A stretch of DNA of 51,919 nt, taken from contig CAMFER010000005.1 of assembly GCA_945949485.1 (NCBI GenBank), positions 1 to 51,919 of the forward strand, in the 5' to 3' direction. Of the stretch, positions 16,796 to 25,350 are shown one piece after another (the stretch's first letter is position 1; every line of letters begins with the position of its first letter). Below the pieces are notes generated by a model, which was not told the DNA's origin, ran no database searches, and saw only the letters and a program-made list of their open reading frames with translations. Origin of the DNA: an uncultured Clostridium sp. GTDB lineage: Bacteria; Bacillota; Clostridia; TANB77; CAG-508. The translations under genes were made by a program, and so were the position numbers.

Positions 16796-18547
16796 ATGAA
16801 GTGGAATTTAGAGGAAATCTTTAAGAATAAGGAAGAGTTTGAGAATGAAAAGAAAAATTTACTTGAAAATTTAGATAAAATTGAAAGTTTTCAAGGAAGG
16901 CTTTGCGATTCAGCTGACAATTTATATGAATGCTATAAAATAGATGAAAAAGCACTAGAACAATTTGAAAAGATTTATGCCTATGGGATGCTTAAATATC
17001 ATTTAGATATGTCAAATCAAGAGAGTATAAAGATTTTTAAAGATGTAGAACAATTAAGCGCTATATTTAGCACTAAAACATCTTTCATTACTCCTGAAAT
17101 AACATATGCAGATGAAGAAAAAATAAGAGAATATATTAAAGAAGATAGATTTAAAAATTATTTTAGAGATATTAATGATATTTTAGAAGAAAAGAAACAT
17201 ACATTAACTAAGGAAGAAGAAAATTTACTTGCAAATTATTCAGAAGTATTTTCATCACCTGAGAACACATTTGATATCTTGACAAATGCAGAATTTAAGT
17301 TTGGAAAAATATTAAATGAAGAGGGGGAAGAGATAGAGCTTACTGATAGTAATTATGGTATATATTTAAGAAGTAAAAAAGAAAATGTAAGAAAGAGTGC
17401 TTTTACTTTAATGTATAACAAGTATAAAGAATATATAAATACTATAACAGAGCTTTATCTTACAAATGTAAAAACTGATTCAATTACAAGTAAAGTAAGA
17501 AAATATAATTCAGATTTAGAGAAAGCAGTAAAGCATGATGATGCAACAGTACAAGTGTATAATTCTTTAATGGAAGCTATTGATGAAAACATAGAATCCA
17601 ACTATAAGTATCTAAGGATGAAACAAAAATTATTAAACAAAAAAGATGTTCATATGTATGACTTATATATAAATCCATTTGAAAAAGAAAAGGATAACAT
17701 TTCATATAAAGAAGCTAAAGAAGAAGTGCTAAAAGCTTTATCTGTTATGGGAAAGGAATATTTAGATAATTTAAAAATGGCCTTCAACAATAATTGGATA
17801 GATTTAGAGGCAAAGCCAAACAAAAGAGGAGGAGCCTATAGTATGGGAGTGTATGGAATACATCCATATGTATTACTAAATTTTGAAAATTCTAAGAGAG
17901 ATGTAAGTACAATAGCACACGAATTAGGCCATGCTATTCATTCATATTATTCAGATAATAATCAAAGTATAATAAATTCTAATTATACAATTATGGTAGC
18001 AGAAGTAGCTTCAACTGTAAATGAAATTTTATTAAGCGAATATCAAATAGAAAATGAAAATAATAAAGAAAAAAAGAAAGAACTACTTTATGAATTATTA
18101 GAAATGATTAGAGCTACTTTCTTTAGGCAATCAATGTTTGCAGAATTTGAAAAAGTAATACACGAAAAAGTAGGCAAAGGAATTTCTCTTTCAGCAGAAG
18201 ATTTAAATAAAATATATTATGATTTAAATAAAAAATATTTTGGAGATAGCATTGTAATAGATGAAGAAATACAATATGAATGGGCAAGAATACCTCATTT
18301 CTATAGTAATTTCTATGTATATAAATATGCAACTGGTATTTCTGCAGCAATAACTATTGCAAGTAAGATATTAAAAAATAGAGAACCTTATATAAGAAAA
18401 TATATAGATATGCTAAAACAAGGGTGTTCTAAGAAGTCTATAGAATTATTGAAAATGGTAGACGTGGATTTAGAAAGTAAAGAGACTTACCTTAATACAA
18501 TTAAATATTATCAAGAAAAAACTAAGCAATTAGAAGAATTATTATAA
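16796..18547 (+). CDS. pepF: M3 family oligoendopeptidase (PepF-like)
   Basis: The 583-residue cytosolic protein has an N-terminal helical PepF-type domain and the M3 catalytic domain with STIAHELGHAIHS (HExxH, about residues 372-384) and a downstream Glu in MVAEVASTVNE that completes the zinc site. The C-terminal part (GKGISLSAEDLNKIYYDLNKKYFGD; IPHFYSNFYVYKYATGISAA) is standard for PepF, which degrades peptides of roughly 7-17 residues. Length is normal. A cmpB-like gene follows after 18 nt, so they are probably cotranscribed. Nothing odd. Confidence 0.93.
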   Translation: MKWNLEEIFKNKEEFENEKKNLLENLDKIESFQGRLCDSADNLYECYKIDEKALEQFEKIYAYGMLKYHLDMSNQESIKIFKDVEQLSAIFSTKTSFITPEITYADEEKIREYIKEDRFKNYFRDINDILEEKKHTLTKEEENLLANYSEVFSSPENTFDILTNAEFKFGKILNEEGEEIELTDSNYGIYLRSKKENVRKSAFTLMYNKYKEYINTITELYLTNVKTDSITSKVRKYNSDLEKAVKHDDATVQVYNSLMEAIDENIESNYKYLRMKQKLLNKKDVHMYDLYINPFEKEKDNISYKEAKEEVLKALSVMGKEYLDNLKMAFNNNWIDLEAKPNKRGGAYSMGVYGIHPYVLLNFENSKRDVSTIAHELGHAIHSYYSDNNQSIINSNYTIMVAEVASTVNEILLSEYQIENENNKEKKKELLYELLEMIRATFFRQSMFAEFEKVIHEKVGKGISLSAEDLNKIYYDLNKKYFGDSIVIDEEIQYEWARIPHFYSNFYVYKYATGISAAITIASKILKNREPYIRKYIDMLKQGCSKKSIELLKMVDVDLESKETYLNTIKYYQEKTKQLEELL

Positions 18548-18565
18548 TTAATTTTCGGAGGAATA

Positions 18566-19398
18566 ATGGCAGAGACTAATAAAAATGATAAAAAAATAGA
18601 AAACAAGAAAAAACTAAAAATATTTGGAATAAGTATATGGACTATACTAACATATTTTATTTTTTATAGTATAATAGGATATGTTATAGAAAGCATATTT
18701 GGAATAATTACTAAAGGTGTATGGGAATCAAGACAAAGCTTTCTTTATGGGCCTTTTTGTTCAATTTATGGATTAGGTGCAGTTTTTATAATAGTATTTT
18801 CCCGGATATTTTAAGAAGAATAACTTCACTTTATTGATAGGTGGATATATTATTGGAACTTTTACAGAATATATAATTAGCTTTTTGTTAGAAATATTTT
18901 TACAAACAACATGGTGGGATTACTCAGACAGAATTTTAAATATAAATCGGAAGAGTATGCTTATTATATTCTATATATTGGGGAATCTTAACCGTTATTC
19001 TAATTAAATATATACATCCAAGAATAGAAAAGTTTTTTGACAAAGTAAAGACAAGATTTTTGGAAAAAACACTAAAAACAATTATAACTATTATAACAAT
19101 ATTTATGTTTTTAGACTGTGTTGCAACTTGCATTGCTCAAGATATGTTTATTACAAGAATAGCAGTAGAAAATAATATTGAATTAAAAGATATAGAATAT
19201 AGAAAAAAAGAATATGAATTTATTAAGCAGAACCAATTACTTAACTGGTTATCAGAAAATCTTTGGAATAACAAGAAAATGATAAAAACATTTCCCAATA
19301 TAAAAGTAGAAGATATAGACAAGAACCAAATTTATTTAGATAGCTTATTAAAAGATATACAACCATATTATTTAAAAGTATATGATAAAAAGCCTTAA
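18566..19398 (+). CDS. CmpB-family (putative ABC transporter type IV) membrane protein, two +1 frameshifts at CGG
   Basis: Three frames join into one 276-residue protein. Part 1 (18566-18802) has YVIESIFGIITKG and SFLYGPFCSIYGLG. CGG at 18803 shifts to GGA TAT, giving GYFKKNNFTLLIGGYIIGTFTEY and WWDYSDRILNIN. CGG at 18948 shifts again to GGA AGA, giving GRVCLLYSIYWGIL and the C-terminal domain (to 19398). Total is 3n+2 nt, as expected for two +1 shifts. Two paralogs in this window (32354 and 42109) read NINGR without interruption at the same place, so the expected frame is certain. The family has several membrane helices; no transport activity is established. Ribosome binding site GGAGG at 18557. 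Confidence 0.88.
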
Positions 19399-19410
19399 AA
19401 AGGCTTTTTT
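19387..19410. terminator. Bidirectional terminator
   Basis: AAAAAGCCTT and AAGGCTTTTT form a perfect stem with a very short loop and flanking A and T runs. It includes the stop codon of the CmpB-family gene and abuts the stop of the convergent recombinase gene. Confidence 0.85.
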
Positions 19411-20404
19411 ACATATTTGCTAGAGGATTTCTTTCAACAGCATTTCGTATTTGATCGTTATTAACATGTGTATAGATTTCAGTAGTAGAAATACTTTCAT
19501 GACCCAGAAGTTCTTGCAGTGCTCTAATATCAACTTGGCCATATTGATACATTAAAGTTGCAGCAGTATGACGCAATTTGTGGACAGAATATTTTCTGCT
19601 ATCAAGCCCTGCTTGTTCTAATTCTTTATAAATTATATATTGAACTGTTCTTCTACTTATTCTTTCGCGTCTTTCACTTAAAAAGAGCGCTTTATCAGAA
19701 TACTTTTTGTCATGCTTTGCATTTTTAGGACGTACAGCAATATATTCAGAAATAGCTTTCATACAAGCTTTATTTAAATATATAGTTCTTTCTTTATTTC
19801 CTTTTCCAATTACATTTAACTTACATTCACTAAAATCAATATCCACTAAATTTATACCAACTAATTCAGATAGACGAAGACCACAATTTAAAAATAAAGT
19901 TGTTATTGCGTAATCTCTTTCAAAATTCCTATTATCTTCGTTTGAAGCAACTTCAAGTAACTTTTTACTATCATCTAAAGAGAGATATTTAGGTAATCTT
20001 CTATCCAATTTAGGAGTTTCTAAATTTTGAGCAGGATTTATTTTAATCAAATTAGCTTTTACAGTTAGATAGTTAAAAAAAATTCGTATAGTTGATGCTT
20101 TTCTTGCACGAGTAGATGCTTTACTATGATGCACTTGAGTTAAATATGCTAAAAAAGCGTGTATGTCATCTAATTTAATTTTTTCAATTGTAGATATTGA
20201 AATATCTTCAATACTAATCTTAGAAAAATCCTCTTCATCGGTTAATTTAAAATGTATTTTTATAAATCTAAGAAAAGTAGTTAAATCATAATTATATTCT
20301 TTAACACTATTTGGTGATTTATTTAATATAGTTGTTGAATAATCTAAAAATGAATTTAAGTAACTAGGGTTTTGTTCATAATTAATCATTTGTTTACTCT
20401 CCAT
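19409..20404 (-). CDS. XerC-like tyrosine recombinase
   Basis: The 331-residue protein has an N-terminal SAM-like core-binding domain (about 15-135) and an intact catalytic domain: Arg in LNCGLRLSEL, Lys in IGKGNKERTIYL, HKLRHTAATL (His and Arg), LLGHESISTTEIYTH (His and Tyr nucleophile). This R-K-H-R-H-Y set is complete. The ending is characteristic of chromosomal XerC/XerA-like enzymes, which resolve chromosome dimers at dif sites. It stands alone with its own promoter region and no adjacent phage genes, so a housekeeping role is more likely than phage integration. No dif-like site was recognised. Confidence 0.88.
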   Translation of the reverse strand: MESKQMINYEQNPSYLNSFLDYSTTILNKSPNSVKEYNYDLTTFLRFIKIHFKLTDEEDFSKISIEDISISTIEKIKLDDIHAFLAYLTQVHHSKASTRARKASTIRIFFNYLTVKANLIKINPAQNLETPKLDRRLPKYLSLDDSKKLLEVASNEDNRNFERDYAITTLFLNCGLRLSELVGINLVDIDFSECKLNVIGKGNKERTIYLNKACMKAISEYIAVRPKNAKHDKKYSDKALFLSERRERISRRTVQYIIYKELEQAGLDSRKYSVHKLRHTAATLMYQYGQVDIRALQELLGHESISTTEIYTHVNNDQIRNAVERNPLANM

Positions 20405-20556
20405 ACATAATAAAATATTTAAAATAATAATATCACTTTTAGCATAATTTTAAAAGAGAAAAGCAACAGTTTTTAGAAATATTTTAATAAATATTTTAAT
20501 ATTTAACATTATTATGTTATACTATATGTAGTTTATAAAAAAGGAAAGTGATTTTA

Positions 20557-23125
20557 GTGCCAAATAAAAAAGATAAAAGAATTAGTGCTAAAAGCAAAAA
20601 TAAAAAAAGAACAAATAAAAATGACATAGAGCCTGAAGACTTTGTACCAAAAGCGTTTAAAAAAGCAAAGAAAAACGATGATACTAATTTAAATGAACAA
20701 GATACAAAGAAAAGACGGAAGAAGAAAACAAAATAAAGCATCAAAGAAAAAGAAAACTGTCAATATATTAATAATAGTACTAATTCTAATTATTATAATA
20801 ATTGGAGTTTTATTAGGAATTTCAGCTAACAATTTTAAAACGATTGCTCAGTCAATGATAATAAATGAAAATTCTAAAGTAGTAGATAAACAAGGAGATG
20901 TTATTGCTGAACTAGGCTGCGAAAAGAAAAACAGAAAAGCAAAATTAACTGAAATGCCAGAAAATCTAAAAAATGCTTATGTTGCAATAGAAGATGAAAG
21001 ATTTTATAAACATAGTGGAGTAGATATAAAAAGAACAGGTGGAGCTATTTTGTCATATATATTTCATTTTGGTTCTTCGTCATATGGTGGAAGTACAATA
21101 ACACAACAATTAGTAAAAAATTTAACAGGAGATTCTACAGACAGTATTACTAGAAAAGTAAAAGAATGGTGGAAAGCATGGCTTTTGGAAACTTGTTTAT
21201 CAAAAGATGAAATCTTAGAAACATATTTAAATATTATATATATTGGACCAAATATGTATGGAGTTGAAACAGGTGCAACTTATTATTTTAGTAAAACTTC
21301 TAAAGATTTAAGTTTAGCAGAATGCGCATTTTTAGCAGGGATTAATAATTCACCAAATTCATACAATCCTTTTGGAGAACAAGATAATTCAGAAAAAATA
21401 TCTAAAAGAACAAAAACAGTTTTAGGCAAAATGCAAGAATTGGGATATATAAATGAAGAAGAATATAATAACGCTATATCTGAAGTTGATAATGGTTTGA
21501 AATTTAAAAAGGGAACAATTGAATCTAAAGATGCACTTTATTCATACCATACAGATGCTTTAATATTAGAAATAACAGAAGATTTAGAAGATAAATATAA
21601 TATATCAGAAGACTTTGCAACTAATTTCTTAAATATGGCTGGTTTGACAATTCAAAGTACACAAGATAGTAATATTCAAGAACAAGTAGAGACTGAATGC
21701 GAAAAAGCAAAGTATCAATTACCATCTAAAACAGGTGGAAATCCATCTCAAGCAGCAATGGTAATTATAGAACATAAGACAGGTGAGGTTTTAGGTTGCA
21801 CAGGAGGCCTTGGAAAAAAAACTGAAGCCCGTTCATTAAATAGAGCAACACAAAGTGTAAGACAAACAGGATCTGCAATAAAACCTATTGCAGTATTGGC
21901 ACCAGCTATTGATAAAAAAACAATAACAGCAGCTTCAATATTTGATGATACACAAAGAGATTTTGAAGGTGCTTATCATCCAGTAGATTATAGTAAAGAA
22001 CTTGGAAAAATAACTGTTAGAAGAGCTGTAGAATCTTCTCAAAACATTCCTTTTGTTGAGATAATGGAAAAGATAAAACCAAAAACGGCAATAAAGTATT
22101 TAGAAAAAATGGGAATTACAACATTAACTAAAGAAGATGAAAATTTAGCTCTTGCATTGGGAGGATTGCAAAAAGGAATAAGCCCATTACAAATGGCAGG
22201 AGCATATGCAACTATAGCAAATGATGGGGAATATATAGAACCAACATTCTATAAAAAAGCTTCTAATAAAGCCGGAATAACAATACTTGAATCAAAGCAG
22301 ACTAAAAGAAGGGTATTTTCAAAAGAAGTGGCATATATATTAAAAGAAATATTAACACAACCAGTAGAGGGAGACTATGGAACAGCAACATATTGCAAAA
22401 TTTCTGGAGTAGATGTTGCAGCTAAAACTGGAACAACTGATGAAAATTATGATAGATGGTTATGTGGATTTACTCCATACTATACGGCTGCTACTTGGTA
22501 TGGATATGATCAAAATGAGACAGTAGAATTTAATAATAGAAATCCAGCAGGACTTATTTGGGCAAATGTAATGGCAAGAATACATACAGGCTTAAAGAGT
22601 GCTAGGTTTGAAAAGCCAAATACAGTTTCAAGTGCTACAATTTGTGCTAAAACCGGAAAACGAGCAAGAACAGGATGTACAGATACTTACACAGAATATT
22701 TCTTATGGCTAACAGTTCCAGGATTATGTGATGAACATACTGGTGAAGAACTAACAAATACTAATACAAACACTAATACAAATGGAAACACCAATACTCA
22801 AGAAATAATTCAAGGTATAACTAATGATATTGATGCAACTGAACCACCTTTGGATAATATAGGTACAAATAGTAATTCACCAGATAACATAGAAAATGAT
22901 ACAAATACAAATAAAACTAACAACACAAATTCAAACAAAGTAAACAATTCAAATACAACAACTAATAAAGTTAATAATTCTAATACAAACAGTAATAGTT
23001 CTATAAATACTAATACAAATACAAATTTAACTTCAAACTCATCATTACAGACAAATAGTACAAATACGAATTCAAATAGTAATTCAACAAACACAAGCAC
23101 AACAGAAAATAGTTTAACAGAATAA
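20557..23125 (+). CDS. Class A penicillin-binding protein (PBP1A), +1 frameshift at CGG in the N-terminal tail
   Basis: The only start with a good ribosome binding site (AAAGGAAAG at 20540) is GTG 20557. It opens a Lys-rich frame that reaches AGA CGG AAG at 20713-20721 and stops at 20734-20736. Skipping the C gives AGA GGA AGA and leads into KASKKKKTVNIL and the membrane helix. The frame-2 ATG at 20693 has no ribosome binding site. Then come GT51 (IEDERFYKHSGVD, GGSTITQQLVKN) and transpeptidase motifs (TGSAIKP, SSQN, KTGTT). The C-terminal about 125 residues are almost all Asn, Thr and Ser. It polymerises and cross-links peptidoglycan outside the membrane. About 855 residues; 3n+1 nt. Confidence 0.9.
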
Positions 23126-23131
23126 TTTATA

Positions 23132-23172
23132 TATAAGTTAGTTAGAGAATACTTCTTTAACTAACTTATTTT
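23132..23172 (+). terminator. Rho-independent terminator after PBP1A
   Basis: ATAAGTTAGTTA and TAACTAACTTAT form a long stem followed by TTTTTATTT. Confidence 0.85.
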
Positions 23173-23210
23173 TATTTAAAATAAGTTAATACTATTTATG
23201 AGGTGTTGGT

Positions 23211-23444
23211 ATGACAGAAAAAGAAATTATAGACAAGTGGAATCAAGGACTCGGTAAAATAACATTAGCTAAAATGTATAAAAGACAATATAACTTAAAT
23301 ATCCGAATTATGAGAGCTGATATAAAAAATAGACACAAGGGAAAATATATTAATGAATATGAAGCACTGTCTATTGTTGAAAATAAGATTTATAAATATA
23401 TACGAAAAAAAATTAATATTATATATTTTATTAAATTAAAATAA
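23211..23444 (+). CDS. Small basic protein of unknown function
   Basis: A 77-residue, strongly basic product starting MTEKEIIDKWNQGLGKITLA, behind GAGGTG. The first 40 residues resemble a helix-turn-helix segment of the type that begins DNA-binding domains (IIDKWNQGLGKITLAKMYK), which suggests nucleic acid binding, but I do not recognise a family. The C-terminus (IRKKINIIYFIKLK) has low complexity and may be a read-out tail after damage. It follows the PBP terminator and precedes a stretch of gene relics, so it may itself be a fragment. Confidence 0.5.
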   Translation: MTEKEIIDKWNQGLGKITLAKMYKRQYNLNIRIMRADIKNRHKGKYINEYEALSIVENKIYKYIRKKINIIYFIKLK

Positions 23445-23581
23445 TAGTTATAAAAAGTTGAAAATTAAAATCTTATAATATATATTACTAATAGGGGAGA
23501 AGTTTTTTGCGCCGCTTAAAACTATATTAAATAATTATAAAATGGATAATAATTAATATATGAGAAAGAAATTTAATAATT

Positions 23582-23740
23582 ATGGATAATTTTTATAATA
23601 CAATCAAAAAGATATGCAATGAAAAATCGAAAGTAGCAATGTTTATAGATATGGATGGAACGATAGTAGAATATCTTATTTACTTAGATGGAGAAATATC
23701 TACAAACACTAAACGACGTCAGAAGCACAAGAAGTTATGA
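23582..23740 (+). pseudogene. N-terminal fragment of a HAD-like hydrolase
   Basis: The 52 codons read MDNFYNTIKKICNEK then KVAMFIDMDGTIVEYLIY, which has the HAD motif I DMDGT. After STNTKRRQKHKK the frame stops, and none of the later HAD motifs are present. The usual protein of this type is over 200 residues long, so only the front is left. The sequence after about 23710 looks unrelated, suggesting a deletion junction rather than a simple stop mutation. Confidence 0.7.
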
Positions 23741-23853
23741 GTCATTATATCAGTAAAGAAATACTTGTTCCTCATTTACGGCATTATACTTTTGCTCATA
23801 TTGAATTTTATTTGATGTTTCTTCTACACATTGAAATATCAACAAAAATTCAT

Positions 23854-23892
23854 ATATACCCCCATATTTACAAAATACCATATAGGGTATAT
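23854..23892. promoter_or_regulatory. CsoR-type operator before the copper operon
   Basis: ATACC (23875-23879) and GGTAT (23886-23890) form an inverted repeat with a 6-nt spacer, the general layout of CsoR operators. A second half-site, ATATACCC (23854-23861), is the inverted match of GGGTATAT (23885-23892). The site lies 22 nt before csoR. CsoR tetramers release such sites when they bind Cu(I). Binding here is inferred from sequence and position. Confidence 0.65.
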
Positions 23893-23913
23893 AATAGTTC
23901 TGGTGGTGATAAA

Positions 23914-24207
23914 ATGAATGAAATAAATAAAAGAAAAACTATTAGAAGCGAAGATGAAAAGAAAAAAATTATAAATCATTTAAACAGAATAAAAGGACAA
24001 ATAACAGGAATTGAAAAAATGATTAATAATGATATTTATTGTAATGATATATTAATTCAAGTAGTTGCAGTAGAAAAATCTATGAAAAGTCTAGCAAATT
24101 CTATATTACAAACACATTTATATAAATGTGTAGCAGAAGATTTAGAAAGAGGAAACCTTGAAGTAATTGATGAATTAATAAGTTTATTCAAAAGATTTAA
24201 TAATTAG
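23914..24207 (+). CDS. csoR: CsoR/FrmR family copper-sensing repressor
   Basis: The start is ATG 23914 behind GGTGGTGAT. The 97-residue all-helical protein has the family core INHLNRIKGQITGIEKMI. The Cu(I) ligands are visible: Cys in DIYCNDILIQ (helix 2) and HLYKC (His-x3-Cys). This Cys-His-Cys set is the copper-sensing signature, as opposed to the formaldehyde-sensing FrmR pattern. A matching operator lies directly upstream, and the operon that follows encodes CDF, CopZ and CopA. It most likely represses its own operon until Cu(I) rises. The residue call is solid; the copper specificity is inference from residues plus context. Confidence 0.9.
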   Translation: MNEINKRKTIRSEDEKKKIINHLNRIKGQITGIEKMINNDIYCNDILIQVVAVEKSMKSLANSILQTHLYKCVAEDLERGNLEVIDELISLFKRFNN

Positions 24208-24221
24208 AGGAGAGAAAATAT

Positions 24222-25115
24222 ATGAAAACAGAAAAAAATATTTTAACAGCATTTATTTTAAATATAGCATTTTCTATTTTTGAATTAATAGGAGGCATAT
24301 TTACAAATAGTATATCTATAATATCTGATGCAGTTCATGATTTTGGAGATGCATTAAGTATTGGAATATCTTTAGTATTAGAAAAAATTAGTAAGAAAAA
24401 GCCAAACGAAACATATACATATGGTTATGTTAGATATTCCGTATTAGGAGCTTTAATAACAACTATAGTACTAACATTAGGATCTGTATTTGTGATAATT
24501 GGAGGAATAAATAGAATTTTAAATCCAGAAACAATAAATTACAACGGAATGATTATATTTGCAATATTTGGAGTAATAATTAATTTTTTTGCAGCTTATT
24601 TTACAAGAGAAGGAGAGTCATTAAATCAAAAAGCAGTTAATTTACATATGCTTGAAGATGTATTAGGATGGGTTGTAGTATTAATAGGTTCAATACTAAT
24701 GAAATTTACAGATATTTCATTAATCGATTCAATAATGTCAATAGGAATTGCATTATTTATACTTATTAATGCTTTTAAAAATATGAAAAGTATATTAGAT
24801 TTGTTTTTAGAAAAAACACCAAAAAACATATCAGTAGAAGAAATAAAAAAACATTTATTAGAAATAAAAGGAGTAATAGATGTTCATCATGTTCATATTT
24901 GGAGTATAGATGGTTACAACAATTATTCAACAATGCATATTGTTACAGATGAAAAAAATATAAAAGAATTAAAAAATAAAATTAGAGAAGAAATGAATGA
25001 ACATGGAATTTGCCATAGTACAATTGAAATTGAAGACAAAGATGATATCTGTGATGAAAAAGAATGTGAAGTAAAAGCAAATAATGAAATTGGTCATCAC
25101 CATCATCATCACTAA
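24222..25115 (+). CDS. Cation diffusion facilitator with His-rich tail
   Basis: The 297-residue protein has six membrane helices. The CDF metal site is visible as SDAVHDFGDALSIG (HxxxD, about residues 42-55) and HMLEDVLGW (about 141-149). A cytoplasmic ferredoxin-like domain follows (VHHVHIWSIDGYNNYSTMHI). The protein ends in GHHHHHH, a strong metal-binding tail. CDF proteins export Zn, Co, Ni, Fe or Mn by proton antiport; copper is not their usual substrate. It lies 14 nt after csoR and 23 nt before copZ, so it is inside the copper operon, which is unusual. The reading frame is intact. Confidence 0.92.
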   Translation: MKTEKNILTAFILNIAFSIFELIGGIFTNSISIISDAVHDFGDALSIGISLVLEKISKKKPNETYTYGYVRYSVLGALITTIVLTLGSVFVIIGGINRILNPETINYNGMIIFAIFGVIINFFAAYFTREGESLNQKAVNLHMLEDVLGWVVVLIGSILMKFTDISLIDSIMSIGIALFILINAFKNMKSILDLFLEKTPKNISVEEIKKHLLEIKGVIDVHHVHIWSIDGYNNYSTMHIVTDEKNIKELKNKIREEMNEHGICHSTIEIEDKDDICDEKECEVKANNEIGHHHHHH

Positions 25116-25138
25116 AATTAATAAAAAGAGAGATAATT

Positions 25139-25348
25139 ATGAAAGAAATAAATTTAAAAGTAAAAGGAATGCACTGCGAAGGATGTGAAAAAAGAATAAA
25201 AAATGCTTTAAACGAAGTTGATGGAATTTCTGAAGCTGTAGCGAACCATATAGATGGAACAGTTAAGATTAGAACAAACAAAGAAGTTGATATACAAGAA
25301 ATTAAAGAAAAGATTGATGATTTAGGATTTGAGGTTGAGGAAAATTAA
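25139..25348 (+). CDS. copZ: Copper chaperone CopZ (HMA domain)
   Basis: The 69-residue protein is a single heavy-metal-associated domain with GMHCEGCEKRI (MxCxxC) near residues 11-21 and DLGFEVEEN at the end. CopZ carries Cu(I) in the cytoplasm and passes it to CopA or CsoR. The stop codon is 2 nt before the copA start, so translation is coupled. Length is normal. Confidence 0.93.
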   Translation: MKEINLKVKGMHCEGCEKRIKNALNEVDGISEAVANHIDGTVKIRTNKEVDIQEIKEKIDDLGFEVEEN

Positions 25349-25350
25349 TT

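Larger units (their letters stand above)
23445..23913 (+). other. Gene-poor stretch with relics, ending in the copper-operon control region
   Basis: About 470 bases without an intact gene. It contains a HAD N-terminal relic (23582-23740), an overlapping unidentified open stretch reading MSHYISKEILVPHLRHY onward (from 23737), and then the CsoR-type operator before csoR. The open stretch runs in frame into csoR, but csoR itself starts at 23914, where a ribosome binding site and the conserved family start are found. The relic stretch has one in-frame CGG (at 23777-23779); because it is unidentified I do not use it as evidence about CGG. Confidence 0.5.

Noticed and set aside
23737..23913. In-frame CGG in an open stretch before csoR, apparently against the CGG rule
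   Set aside because: The stretch is an unidentified relic next to a truncated HAD gene. It lies upstream of the real csoR start, so it does not show that CGG is read as Arg.
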